From JAYWXI01 sp036016955 (GTDB lineage: Bacteria > Bacteroidota > Bacteroidia > Flavobacteriales > Weeksellaceae), in contig NZ_JAYWXI010000006.1 in assembly GCF_036016955.1 (NCBI RefSeq), forward strand, positions 62,001 through 126,000: a DNA stretch of 64,000 nt. Direction: 5' to 3'. Shown piece after piece: positions 52,234-60,648 of the stretch; the first letter of the stretch is position 1, and every line of letters begins with the position of its first letter. The notes beneath the pieces were generated by a model that was not told the DNA's origin, did no database searches, and saw nothing but the letters and a program-made list of their open reading frames with translations. Made by a program: the position numbers and the translations under genes.

Positions 52234-53025
52234 TTGAAAACATCCCTGATTATCTCCACGTACAATTGGCCTGAAGCATTGGACTTAGTCTTGCAAAGCA
52301 TTCAAAAGCAATCCGTGCTTCCCGACGAGGTGATTATTGCCGATGACGGCTCTAAAGAAGAAACCCAAACGTTAGTGCACCGTTGGCAGAAAAAATCACG
52401 CGTTCCGCTGGTGTATCTTTGGCAGGAAGACTTAGGCTTCCGCCTATCAGAGGTTCGAAACAAAGCCATCGCCAAAGCCCAATACGAGTACATCATCCAA
52501 ATTGACGGGGATGTTATTCTTCACAAGGATTTCGTGAAAGACCATAAAAAATTTGCAGAGAAAAATTGTTTTATTACAGGCTCTCGTGTATTACTTATGG
52601 AAAAAACAACTCTGAGAGTGTTTGAAGACAGAAAAATTAATTTCGGATTTTTTACAAAAGGTGTAAGAAACCGTTTTAATGCTTTACGATTTCCTTTGTT
52701 TAATACCTTTTTTAAGCCACAAAACTCTCCTATTGAGAAAATGGGTTATCGTATAAGAGGGTGTAATATGAGCTTTTGGAAACAAGATTTACTAGATATA
52801 AATGGTTATGATGAAAGTTTTGTAGGTTGGGGAAGAGAAGATACTGATGTCGTATTTCGTTTAATAAAAAAAGGGTGTTACAGAAAAAAAATAAAATTGG
52901 CTTTAATACAATTTCATTTGTATCACAAAGAACACTCTAAAGAAAATTTGGAGGCTAATCATAAACTAATGGAAAGAGCCTTGTCGGATGCTTCTTTTTG
53001 GGCAAAAAACGGAATAAAAAAATGA
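52234..53025 (+). CDS. Family 2 glycosyltransferase with C-terminal galactosyltransferase-like motif
   Basis: 263 residues. GT-A N-terminal half: SLIISTYNWPEALDLVLQSI, VIIADDGSKEE, and the metal motif IIQIDGDVILH. C-terminal half: RGCNMSFWKQDLLDINGYDE and GWGREDTDVVFRLIKKG, typical of the Glyco_transf_7C type. The start appears to be TTG at 52234, 13 nt after the -7 box; no ATG is available nearby. The first 320 bases resemble the rest of the chromosome, whereas from about 52560 the gene is strongly AT-rich, suggesting a recombination junction. Overlaps the next gene by 4 nt (ATGA). Confidence 0.88.
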   Translation: MKTSLIISTYNWPEALDLVLQSIQKQSVLPDEVIIADDGSKEETQTLVHRWQKKSRVPLVYLWQEDLGFRLSEVRNKAIAKAQYEYIIQIDGDVILHKDFVKDHKKFAEKNCFITGSRVLLMEKTTLRVFEDRKINFGFFTKGVRNRFNALRFPLFNTFFKPQNSPIEKMGYRIRGCNMSFWKQDLLDINGYDESFVGWGREDTDVVFRLIKKGCYRKKIKLALIQFHLYHKEHSKENLEANHKLMERALSDASFWAKNGIKK

Positions 53026-54029
53026 AAGGACGCGTATTATTGTTAATGACTCCGCATTACTCTATTTATCAGAATATAATCAAAAATTTAGAGCTGATGG
53101 GGTACGAAGTTCTTTATTTTGAATCTGTTTACACAGGATTTAAGTATAAGAATTGGTTTCAAAAGCTTACTAATTTTATAAGAAAAACATTCTTAAACGA
53201 TAAAAACTACAAAAAACAACTCAAAGAATCTCATTTAGAAAAATCTTTAGTGACTTTATTAGATTGTCCTGAAAATTATTTTGATTATACATTGGTTATA
53301 CGACCAGACACTTATACCCCCAAGATGATGGTGCATATCAATAAAATATCAAAAAAAACTATCGCTTATCAGTGGGATGGGATGAAACGGTTTCAGCATT
53401 CAGAGGCATTAATTGACTCGTTTGATGTTTTTGGTGTTTTTGATAATAATGATTTTGAAGTGTACTCTAGAAAACATAAAAATTTATTTTTAACCCATAA
53501 CTTTTACTTTGACTTTGTCTCTGTACCTCAAGCCAAAACGATTGATTTATGTTATATAGGTGCGGAGCTGAATAATAGAGTACAAATTATAAATTATATA
53601 AGTTCGCTCATAAATGCTACAGATTTTGTAAGTTATTTTAGAATTTATACAGAGCGACGTAATTTTAATCAAGAATTCCCTGTCATAATAAACAATAAAT
53701 TATTATCCTATCAAGAAGTTGAACGTATTTCTTCTCAAAGTCGTTGTATTTTGGACATTAAGTTTCATGCTCACGATGGCTTATCCTTTCGTTTCTTCGA
53801 GGCACTGCATTTTTCCCAAAAAATAATAACCGATAATCCTACGGTTAAGAACTACGACTTTTATCATCCTAATAATATTCTTATGGTAGAAGACTGGTTT
53901 AAGTTGACAAAAGAACAGTTGGCATCGTTTTTAGAAAAGCCATATACTGAGATACCTGAGTGTGTTAAGTCTAAATATTCCTTTGAAGAATGGTTTAAAA
54001 CTATAATTTCAATAGAAAATGAGGTGTAA
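53022..54029 (+). CDS. Putative GT-B glycosyltransferase (paralog A)
   Basis: 335 residues from ATG 53022, which overlaps the preceding TGA. Family is not firmly recognised. The C-terminal half (LDIKFHAHDGLSFRFFEAL and ITDNPTVKNYDFYHPNNI) resembles CgeB/Glyco_trans_1_2 domains, with the Glu of FEAL at the usual donor-binding place. The N-terminal half carries AYQWDGMKRF and NFYFD. It is AT-rich and clearly related to the next gene. It probably adds a sugar to a surface glycan. No signal or membrane segments. Confidence 0.75.
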   Translation: MKGRVLLLMTPHYSIYQNIIKNLELMGYEVLYFESVYTGFKYKNWFQKLTNFIRKTFLNDKNYKKQLKESHLEKSLVTLLDCPENYFDYTLVIRPDTYTPKMMVHINKISKKTIAYQWDGMKRFQHSEALIDSFDVFGVFDNNDFEVYSRKHKNLFLTHNFYFDFVSVPQAKTIDLCYIGAELNNRVQIINYISSLINATDFVSYFRIYTERRNFNQEFPVIINNKLLSYQEVERISSQSRCILDIKFHAHDGLSFRFFEALHFSQKIITDNPTVKNYDFYHPNNILMVEDWFKLTKEQLASFLEKPYTEIPECVKSKYSFEEWFKTIISIENEV

Positions 54030-55011
54030 AAAGACGATAATATTAGCTATGCCGCAGAGTTTTGGCATATACGAGCATATCATAAAAAATCTCAGACATT
54101 TGGATTATGAAGTAGTCGATATAAGCATGGATGCCGACAGGGATTTTAAATACCCCAATATAGGATACAAAATATATAATTTTTTGAGGAAAGTTTTTTT
54201 GGATGATAAAGACTATAAGAAAAAATTAAAACAAAATAAAGTCGGGAAGTATATCCTCCCCACGCTGGAAAAACTAATTGATAAAGCCGATTACGCCCTG
54301 ATCATAAGACCAGACATTTATCCTAGAAGTACGATAAAGGCTATAAAAAGGAAAACCCATTTCATGGTTGGATACCAGTGGGACGGGCTAAAAAGATTTC
54401 CAATGGTAAAGCTATATGTCAAGTATTTTGACCGCTTTTTTGTATTTGATAAAGAGGATTTAGATGGGGGTAAGTATAGTCTTCTGACCAACTTTTATTT
54501 TGATTACCCTATACTAAAGGAAAGGATAGAAATAATCCCAAACTCCGTTTATTTTGTAGGTAATTATTTTGAAAATAGAAAATCAATACTTGAAAAAATA
54601 GGAGAAAAGGTTAGCAAACAGGGGATGAATAGTCGCATAACAGTTTTATTATCTCCTCCTAATTACGACAAGGAAGGAAGCTCATCCTATGTTAATTATG
54701 TCAAGGGGGAAATCTCTTTTGAGGAAAATATCAAGCGTGTCTTAGAATCGGAAATACTGGTAGATATAGTTAACACAGTACATAAGGGGCTTTCTTTTAG
54801 AGTGTTCGAAGCCCTAGGGAACGATAAAAAACTCATCACCAATAACACAACGATAAAAGAGTACGATTTTTATAACCCCAATAACATCTTCGTAATTGAA
54901 AATGAGAATTTAGAAGGCTTGGAGGCGTTTTTGAAAACAGATTATATCATCGATGAAAAAATAAAAGAAAAATACGCCTTTTCCAACTGGATAAAAAGAG
55001 TTTTAGAATAG
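54019..55011 (+). CDS. Putative GT-B glycosyltransferase (paralog B)
   Basis: 330 residues, overlapping paralog A by 11 bp. The same motifs occur in order: GYQWDGLKRF, LLTNFYFD, VHKGLSFRVFEAL, and NNTTIKEYDFYNPNNI, as expected after a tandem duplication followed by divergence. The N-terminus MRCKKTIILAMPQSFGIYEH also aligns with that of paralog A. A retained pair suggests two successive transfers of similar sugars or acceptors. AT-rich, like the whole 52.56-55.9 kb segment. Confidence 0.75.
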   Translation: MRCKKTIILAMPQSFGIYEHIIKNLRHLDYEVVDISMDADRDFKYPNIGYKIYNFLRKVFLDDKDYKKKLKQNKVGKYILPTLEKLIDKADYALIIRPDIYPRSTIKAIKRKTHFMVGYQWDGLKRFPMVKLYVKYFDRFFVFDKEDLDGGKYSLLTNFYFDYPILKERIEIIPNSVYFVGNYFENRKSILEKIGEKVSKQGMNSRITVLLSPPNYDKEGSSSYVNYVKGEISFEENIKRVLESEILVDIVNTVHKGLSFRVFEALGNDKKLITNNTTIKEYDFYNPNNIFVIENENLEGLEAFLKTDYIIDEKIKEKYAFSNWIKRVLE

Positions 55012-55033
55012 CTGGTTTTAATAATGATAAATA

Positions 55034-55864
55034 ATGGATAACTTAAATCTTGTTTCTGTAATCATACCGTGCTATAATAGTGCAAACTACATTCAGGAGA
55101 CCCTAACATCTGTAAGAGAACAATCTTACTCTAATGTTGAAATCATCGTTGTGGATGATGGCTCTTTGGATAATCTGCCAGATATTATGGAAAAAGAGAT
55201 GCAAAAAGATTCTAGGGTCTCATTTTTTAGACAGAGTAATAAGGGGCAATCAATGGCAAGGCAGTTAGGTGTAGAAAAATCAAAAGGTAAATATCTATTG
55301 TTTTTAGATTCAGATGATAAAATACATCATTCCTACATACAGAAAGCTGTAGAAATTCTAGATAAAAATCCAGAAGTGGGAATAGTAACTTGTAAAGCTC
55401 ATTTTTTTGATAAAATGGATGGAGAATGGGAACTCCCAGAATATGTGTTAGCTGATTTCTTGATACAAAATAGTATATTTATAACCTCTCTGATTAGGAA
55501 AGAAGATTTTCAAGAAATAGGAGGGTTTGATTCGAGTTTAACATTTTATGAAGATTGGGACATCTTTTTATCTCTCATTGAGAGAGGGAAAACAGTGTGC
55601 CGAATTCCTGAAGTTCTATTCTATTACAGAAAGAGAGAAAATGAGACATCAGTTACCGATAATGCGTTGAAAGATAGGTATATCTTGTCTTATAATAAAA
55701 AGAAAATTTATTGCAAACACTACCAACTTTACGAGAAAAATGGACTAGGGATTGATGTATTGTTTAACAATAAAGTTGAAAGTGATAAGTATAAACGCAA
55801 ATATTATTCTGTATGGTATAGGTATATCTTTTACAGAATATTTAATCCCAAAAAACTATTATAG
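55034..55864 (+). CDS. Family 2 glycosyltransferase
   Basis: 276-residue GT-A enzyme: VSVIIPCYNSANYIQETL, IIVVDDGSLDN, and LLFLDSDDKIH (DxD). The C-terminus is basic and aromatic (YSVWYRYIFYRIFNPKK), perhaps a membrane-surface helix. It follows paralog B by 22 nt and ends the plus-strand glycosyltransferase run. AT-rich. No flippase or polymerase gene is in the window, so this is more like a core or O-linked glycan set than a full O-antigen locus. Confidence 0.9.
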   Translation: MDNLNLVSVIIPCYNSANYIQETLTSVREQSYSNVEIIVVDDGSLDNLPDIMEKEMQKDSRVSFFRQSNKGQSMARQLGVEKSKGKYLLFLDSDDKIHHSYIQKAVEILDKNPEVGIVTCKAHFFDKMDGEWELPEYVLADFLIQNSIFITSLIRKEDFQEIGGFDSSLTFYEDWDIFLSLIERGKTVCRIPEVLFYYRKRENETSVTDNALKDRYILSYNKKKIYCKHYQLYEKNGLGIDVLFNNKVESDKYKRKYYSVWYRYIFYRIFNPKKLL

Positions 55865-55984
55865 CCTATAATCAAAAAAAGACAGAGTAGCACATGGACA
55901 AATTTGTTTTTTTGTTATAGGATGTTTGTGCTAAATGGATATTAGAAAAAATGAAAAAGAAGATAGAATAATGGAAGTCAGTCC

Positions 55985-56326
55985 TTATCTAGCGTAGTCA
56001 TCTTGTAATCTTACAATATCATCCTCTCCGAAGTAAGTCCCCGTCTGAACCTCCACAAAGACAAGAAGTTCTTTCGCCCGATTTTCGATACGGTGTTTGG
56101 CGCCTAAAGGGATAAAGATGCTTTGCCCGTATTTTAAAGGATGTTCCTCACCGTCCAAAATCACGACGGCTTCCCCCTGAACCACCGTCCAATGCTCTTG
56201 CCTCTTATGATGGTACTGGTAAGATAGACGCTGCCCGGGATTAACCTCAATTTTTTTCAGTTTAAAGTGCTCCTCGTCCTGCAATACATAATATTTCCCC
56301 CAAGGTCTTTCTCCTATTTCCAACAT
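55985..56326 (-). CDS. Cupin protein, mannose-6-phosphate isomerase type II-like
   Basis: 113 residues of a single cupin domain: GERPWGKYYVLQD, LSYQYHHKRQEHWTVVQGEA (metal His), IFIPLGAKHRIEN. It matches the C-terminal isomerase domain of bifunctional ManC/AlgA but lacks the nucleotidyltransferase half, a standalone form also seen elsewhere. Start at 56326 gives MLEIGERPWG; the longer frame from 56353 overlaps the -7 box TACTTTTG (56358-56351). It may act in mannose or GDP-mannose metabolism for the adjoining glycan genes; that is inference. Confidence 0.85.
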   Translation of the reverse strand: MLEIGERPWGKYYVLQDEEHFKLKKIEVNPGQRLSYQYHHKRQEHWTVVQGEAVVILDGEEHPLKYGQSIFIPLGAKHRIENRAKELLVFVEVQTGTYFGEDDIVRLQDDYAR

Positions 56327-56430
56327 GATTTTCTTTATTTTTTCAAACCACAAAAGTACAAAATTTCACTTACACCATCACCGAACGCCAATTTCTTCCC
56401 AATCAAAAAGAAACAAGGCCGCTCTCAATA

Positions 56431-56463
56431 AAAAAACCGATAATCGTAATGATTATCGGTTTT
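56431..56463 (-). terminator. Terminator of tRNA-Leu
   Basis: Thirteen-bp perfect stem AAAACCGATAATC/GATTATCGGTTTT (56433-56445 with 56451-56463), loop GTAAT, T run on the minus strand. Confidence 0.9.
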
Positions 56464-56464
56464 G

Positions 56465-56545
56465 TACCCAGGACCGGGATCGAACCGGTACTCCAAAGGA
56501 ACTGGTGTTTGAGACCAGCGCGTCTACCAATTCCGCCACCTGGGC
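56465..56545 (-). tRNA. tRNA-Leu (anticodon CAA)
   Basis: Minus strand: acceptor GCCCAGG/CCTGGGT, anticodon stem CTGGT/ACCAG with loop CTCAAAC (CAA), a short variable arm of the Leu type, T-arm with TTCGATC, A73. CCA is not encoded. Confidence 0.94.
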
Positions 56546-56560
56546 TCGTCATTGAGTTTG

Positions 56561-56590
56561 CAAATATAAAACTTTTTCTAAACGTTCCAA
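56561..56590 (-). promoter_or_regulatory. Promoter of tRNA-Leu
   Basis: Minus-strand TTG (56590-56588), 19 nt, TATATTTG (56568-56561), 15 nt before the tRNA. Confidence 0.75.
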
Positions 56591-56609
56591 AACATTTTTA
56601 TCTTTTTTT

Positions 56610-57377
56610 TCAAAAAAATAATTCCAATCCGTCGTAAGCCTGATGAACATTAGAAGGAAGACGATTTTCCTCTTCTAAATAGCGTCCGAAATGATGGCTA
56701 ATATGCGTCAAATACATTTTTTTCGGCTTCAATTCGTCATTCAGAGCCAAAACTTCGGGAAGAATAAAATGAGCCGGATGGGGTTTCTCCTTTCGGATGC
56801 AGTTTAAAACAAGAATATCGAGGTTTTTCAATTTTTCTTTTTCCTCCTGAGAAATAAAACTCGCATCGGTTACGTAAGCCGCTGCCCCAAAACGATACCC
56901 ATAGATTTCCATTTGATAATGCCTCACCTCGATAGGAAGCACCATGGTTCCCGCAATTTCAACCGCCTGATTTTCCAATGCAAAAAGATCGAACGCCGGC
57001 GCCCCCGGATAACGTTCCTCGGCAAAAGCATAAGGAAAACGCCGCCGAACCTCCTCACAAACACGAGCCTTCCCATAAACCGCAATGTTCTGCCCGGTTT
57101 TAAAAATAATGGGACGCAAATCGTCCAGCCCAATCACATGATCGTTATGCTCATGAGTCAATAGAAGAGCATCCACATGAGATTCTCCAAAATCCAGCAT
57201 CTGACGGCGAAAATCCGGCCCGCAATCCACCAAAATTTTCTTCCCTTCATCCGTAGTGAACATCACCGAAGCCCGCATCCTCTGATCCCGAACGTCCTCA
57301 GAACGGCACACCTCACAATCGCAACCAATAACAGGCACGCCCTGAGACGTTCCCGTGCCTAAAAACTTCAATTTCAT
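56610..57377 (-). CDS. MBL-fold hydrolase, PhnP-like
   Basis: 255-residue metallo-beta-lactamase-fold phosphodiesterase. It begins LKFLGTGTSQGVPVIGCDCEVC with the extra Cys-rich zinc site of PhnP relatives, followed by the main motif LLTHEHNDHVIGLDDLR and later His ligands. PhnP hydrolyses phosphoribosyl cyclic phosphate, but no phn genes are here, so the substrate is unknown. It is 48 nt downstream of an HD hydrolase gene. Confidence 0.9.
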   Translation of the reverse strand: MKLKFLGTGTSQGVPVIGCDCEVCRSEDVRDQRMRASVMFTTDEGKKILVDCGPDFRRQMLDFGESHVDALLLTHEHNDHVIGLDDLRPIIFKTGQNIAVYGKARVCEEVRRRFPYAFAEERYPGAPAFDLFALENQAVEIAGTMVLPIEVRHYQMEIYGYRFGAAAYVTDASFISQEEKEKLKNLDILVLNCIRKEKPHPAHFILPEVLALNDELKPKKMYLTHISHHFGRYLEEENRLPSNVHQAYDGLELFF

Positions 57378-57425
57378 CGGTATATTTGTATGATAAACCT
57401 CTCCCTTATTCCTTTTTTTGACAGC

Positions 57426-58016
57426 TTATTTCCTCAGCTTCCCTTCGGCAACCGCTTTGTCAAGCAGCCGCTCAAAAACGGCTTTCATTTCGTCGGAAGC
57501 TTTTTCCACCACACCGGCAATGGTTTTTCTGACTTGGGAAACTGTTACCCCCGCCTCCGTCCAACTCGTTCCGGCATTATGGGTATTAAGGATAAAAGGC
57601 ATCAGCCGATCCACCGCATTGGCAAAAACCGAATCCGGAGTTTCTTCAGCTTCAAATTCCAGCCACAAAGCCATAAACTCTGCCCGAAGAGGTTCTTCCA
57701 AAAGCCCAAAGGTTTCCCGAGCCGCCCGAAGCTCTCTCTCGTGCTTGCCTTTCATCTTTTCTTCATCAAAAATAAAGGTATCCCCGGCCTTAATTTCTAC
57801 CACGTCATGAATCGAAAGCATCTTAAGAACCCGCAACAAATCGACCGCCTCCCGATTCTTCGCATAAGGATAAAGCACCTGAGCCAATACCATTACCTGC
57901 CAACTGTGCTCCGCCGTATTTTCCCTACGTCTGTCGTCAAGATTATAATTTCTTCGCTCAACATTTTTCAGTGCATCCAAAAAGAGAATGAACTCGATTT
58001 CCTTTTCTAACTCCAT
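57426..58016 (-). CDS. HD-domain hydrolase (YfbR/5'-nucleotidase-like)
   Basis: 196-residue HD protein. Metal ligands: RRENTAEHSWQVMV (His), LSIHDVVEIKAGD (HD), and FANAVDRLMP (Asp). This spacing is that of HD_3/YfbR-like 5'-deoxynucleotidases and YedJ relatives. Cytoplasmic. Neighbours are an acyl-CoA thioesterase (19 nt upstream) and an MBL hydrolase, all on one strand and perhaps one transcript. Confidence 0.9.
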   Translation of the reverse strand: MELEKEIEFILFLDALKNVERRNYNLDDRRRENTAEHSWQVMVLAQVLYPYAKNREAVDLLRVLKMLSIHDVVEIKAGDTFIFDEEKMKGKHERELRAARETFGLLEEPLRAEFMALWLEFEAEETPDSVFANAVDRLMPFILNTHNAGTSWTEAGVTVSQVRKTIAGVVEKASDEMKAVFERLLDKAVAEGKLRK

Positions 58017-58035
58017 TCTTAATTAAGCTCCCCTA

Positions 58036-58425
58036 TTACACTTTATTGACTTCCACCGGTTTTTTATCCTTCCCTATCGCCACGAAAGTAAACTCCCCTT
58101 CCACCGCCTTTTCACGGTGGTCGGAGTACATCTGTTCCATAAAAATCTCCACACTTACCTTCAGACTTTTATTCCCGATGTGAATGATTTTCCCGATCAG
58201 TTCCACGATGGTTCCCGCAGGAATCGGTTTTTTGAAGTCTATTTTATCACTACTAACGGTAACCACCATCTGACGAGTAAATCGGGTAGCCGTAATAAAA
58301 GCCACCTCATCCATCATTTGCATGGCCGTTCCGCCAAAAAGAGTATCATAATGGTTGGTCGTATTGGGAAATACCGCTTTGAAAATTCGGGTTTCCGCCT
58401 GTTTTATTTTTTCTTCTAATGTCAT
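58036..58425 (-). CDS. Hotdog-fold acyl-CoA thioesterase
   Basis: 129-residue YciA/ACOT-type thioesterase that releases fatty acid and CoA. Typical segments: NHYDTLFGGTAMQMMDEVAF (active-site region), VVTVSSDKIDFKKPIPAGTI, and EGEFTFVAIGKDKKPVEV. Substrate chain length is unknown. First gene of a minus-strand run; -7 box TATATTTG at 58454-58447. Confidence 0.92.
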   Translation of the reverse strand: MTLEEKIKQAETRIFKAVFPNTTNHYDTLFGGTAMQMMDEVAFITATRFTRQMVVTVSSDKIDFKKPIPAGTIVELIGKIIHIGNKSLKVSVEIFMEQMYSDHREKAVEGEFTFVAIGKDKKPVEVNKV

Positions 58426-58446
58426 GATCGAAATTTACTAACAAAG

Positions 58447-58498
58447 CAAATATAAAAAAATAATTCCTCACCCGTTTTCGGCTTTCGTCCTAAATTTG
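58447..58498. promoter_or_regulatory. Divergent -7 elements, thioesterase and threonylcarbamoyl-AMP synthase
   Basis: TATATTTG on the minus strand (58454-58447) and TAAATTTG on the plus strand (58491-58498), 21 and 30 nt from the two start codons. TTG elements are weak. Confidence 0.45.
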
Positions 58499-58528
58499 CT
58501 ACTTTAGCTCTCTCGATACCATTAAGCC

Positions 58529-59080
58529 ATGCTAAACAAAATCATCGACACATTAAAATCCGGCGGCACTATTCTTTATCCCACCGATACCATTTGGGGC
58601 ATCGGATGCGATGCCACTAATCCCGATGCCGTGCAGAGAGTCTTCGAAATTAAAAAAAGAGAACCTCGGAAATCCGTCATCCTTTTGGTCGAAAATGAAA
58701 AACGCCTTCAGGAACTGGTAGACGTTCCCGCCATGGCTTGGGAAATTATCGACCTTTCCGAAAAACCCGTCACCATTGTCTATGATCACCCCAGAGGCCT
58801 CCCGAAATCCCTTTTGGCCGAAGACGGCAGCATCGGCATTCGACTAGTTAAAGACCCTTTGTGTCAAAAAATCATCCGTCTGCTCAATGCCCCCCTGGTT
58901 TCCACATCCGCCAATTTCAGCGGCCAAAAAAGCCCTCTGAAATTCTCCGACATTCCTTCCGAACTCGTTGATGCCGTTGATGCCGTTGTGGAAGCCCATC
59001 AAGACAAAATCGCCCAATATTCGGGATCTTCCATCATCCGGGTATGGGCTGACGGCCGCATAAAGGTGTTAAGAGAATAA
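58529..59080 (+). CDS. tsaC: L-threonylcarbamoyladenylate synthase
   Basis: 183-residue Sua5/YrdC/YwlC domain protein that makes threonylcarbamoyl-AMP for the t6A37 modification of ANN-decoding tRNAs. Motifs: GGTILYPTDTIWGIGCDATN, KKREPRKSVILLV and LVSTSANFSGQ. It is the short form (no Sua5 C-terminal domain). Single gene before cca. Confidence 0.94.
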   Translation: MLNKIIDTLKSGGTILYPTDTIWGIGCDATNPDAVQRVFEIKKREPRKSVILLVENEKRLQELVDVPAMAWEIIDLSEKPVTIVYDHPRGLPKSLLAEDGSIGIRLVKDPLCQKIIRLLNAPLVSTSANFSGQKSPLKFSDIPSELVDAVDAVVEAHQDKIAQYSGSSIIRVWADGRIKVLRE

Positions 59081-59103
59081 TGCCTCTGCCCTCGCGCACA
59101 GCT

Positions 59104-59134
59104 TTGCTTTTCCGTCTTTTAAACTCTATCTTTG
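59104..59134 (+). promoter_or_regulatory. Promoter of cca
   Basis: TTG (59104-59106), 20 nt, TATCTTTG (59127-59134), leader of about 40 nt. Confidence 0.65.
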
Positions 59135-59176
59135 CACCAAAAGGATGCGGATCAGGGCATCCGCAATCCGAATGCT

Positions 59177-60610
59177 ATGAAGATTAACCTTGTTCAGAAT
59201 AAACATTTCAAACTTTTCAAGACCATCGCCGAAGTCGCCCACCGCAACGGGCAAACCGTTTACATCGTCGGCGGATACGTTCGGGATTTGCTCATGAAAC
59301 GCCAAGCCCCCACCGACATCGACTTCGTTACCGAGCAAAACGGCATCAAACTGGCTCAAGCCGTAGCCCAAGAACTTCATCCCACACTGAAGGTTTCCGT
59401 TTTCAAAACCTACGGTACCGCCATGTTCAAATACGGCGGGCTGGATTTGGAATTTGTAGGCGCGCGAAAAGAAAGCTATGCCGAGAATTCCCGAAAACCC
59501 TCAGTCGAAAACGGAACATTGGAAGACGACCAAAAAAGGAGAGATTTCACCATCAATACCATGGCAATTGCCCTGAACAAAGAAAATTTCGGCGAACTCA
59601 TCGACCCGTTTCAGGGAAAAAAAGACCTCAGCGAAAAACGCCTCCGCACGCCGTTGGAACCACACCAAACCTACAGCGACGACCCTCTGCGCATGATGCG
59701 TGCCATCCGCTTTGCCACCACCTTAGGCTTTAACATTGAGGCCCAGTCGTTTTCCGCCATCCAGGCGGAAGCCGAACGCATCCGTATCGTTTCCATGGAA
59801 CGCATCATGGTAGAATTCAACAAAATCATGATGGCCGAAAAGCCCAGCGTCGGACTAAAGCTCCTGGACGACAGCGGTCTATTGGACAAAATCCTCCCCG
59901 AACTCACTGCCCTGAAAGGCATCGAGGAAATCGAAGGCCAAACCCATAAAGATAATTTTTACCACACCTTGGAGGTTGTGGACAACATTGCCCTGAACAC
60001 CGATAACTTATGGCTCCGCTGGGCGGCTCTTCTTCACGACATCGGCAAAGCCCCAACCAAAAAATTTGTGGAAGGCACCGGATGGACTTTTCACGGCCAC
60101 GAATTCTTAGGCTCGAAAATGACCAAACCCCTCTTCCACAGACTGAAATTACCTTTGGGAGCCGACCTGAAATACGTTCAAAAAATGGTACGCCTCTCCT
60201 CCCGCCCCATCGCCCTCATTACCGATGATGCCTCGGATGCAGCCTTACGCCGTCTGCTTTTTGATGCCGGCGATGATTTGGAGGATTTGTTCACCCTCTG
60301 CAAAGCCGACATCACCACCAAGAATGCAAAAAAGCAAGCCAAATTCACTAAAAACTTTGAATACGTTGCAAAAAAAATAAAAGAAGTTGAAGAAAAAGAC
60401 CACATCCGAAACTTCCAACCCCCCATTACCGGTGAAGAAATCATGCAGTTATTCGGATTAAAACCCGGACGAGAAATCGGCATCCTAAAGGAAAAAGTAA
60501 AGGAAGCCATCTTGGAAGGCGATATTCCCAACGAAAAAGAAGCCGCCCACCGCTTCATTTTATCGGAAGCCGCCGCCCTTAACCTATTCCCGATAAATCC
60601 AGAAGAATAG
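59177..60610 (+). CDS. cca: CCA-adding tRNA nucleotidyltransferase with HD domain
   Basis: 477 residues. Class II head domain: VYIVGGYVRDLLM and TDIDFVTE (catalytic DxD), then RRDFTINTMA and the RNA-binding domain. A C-terminal HD domain (ALLHDIGKAPTKKF) is fused, as in many bacterial Cca/PcnB relatives. The CCA end is not encoded in two of the three tRNAs here, so this function is needed. Start at ATG 59177; the TTG at 59132 overlaps the -7 box and is rejected. Confidence 0.93.
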   Translation: MKINLVQNKHFKLFKTIAEVAHRNGQTVYIVGGYVRDLLMKRQAPTDIDFVTEQNGIKLAQAVAQELHPTLKVSVFKTYGTAMFKYGGLDLEFVGARKESYAENSRKPSVENGTLEDDQKRRDFTINTMAIALNKENFGELIDPFQGKKDLSEKRLRTPLEPHQTYSDDPLRMMRAIRFATTLGFNIEAQSFSAIQAEAERIRIVSMERIMVEFNKIMMAEKPSVGLKLLDDSGLLDKILPELTALKGIEEIEGQTHKDNFYHTLEVVDNIALNTDNLWLRWAALLHDIGKAPTKKFVEGTGWTFHGHEFLGSKMTKPLFHRLKLPLGADLKYVQKMVRLSSRPIALITDDASDAALRRLLFDAGDDLEDLFTLCKADITTKNAKKQAKFTKNFEYVAKKIKEVEEKDHIRNFQPPITGEEIMQLFGLKPGREIGILKEKVKEAILEGDIPNEKEAAHRFILSEAAALNLFPINPEE

Positions 60611-60636
60611 CCACTTTTCCCCTAACACGAATTTCC

Positions 60637-60644
60637 TAAATTTG
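60637..60644 (+). promoter_or_regulatory. -7 element of dinB (leaderless)
   Basis: TAAATTTG, then CCCC and ATG 60649. The 4-nt gap equals that at recF and bshB1. The TTG element is not clear. Confidence 0.4.
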
Positions 60645-60648
60645 CCCC

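Noticed and set aside
57382..58010. Plus-strand frame (57390-58010) with TATATTTG directly before its ATG
   Set aside because: It lies entirely opposite the HD-hydrolase gene, whose catalytic motifs are clear; the promoter match is likely chance in an AT-rich gap.
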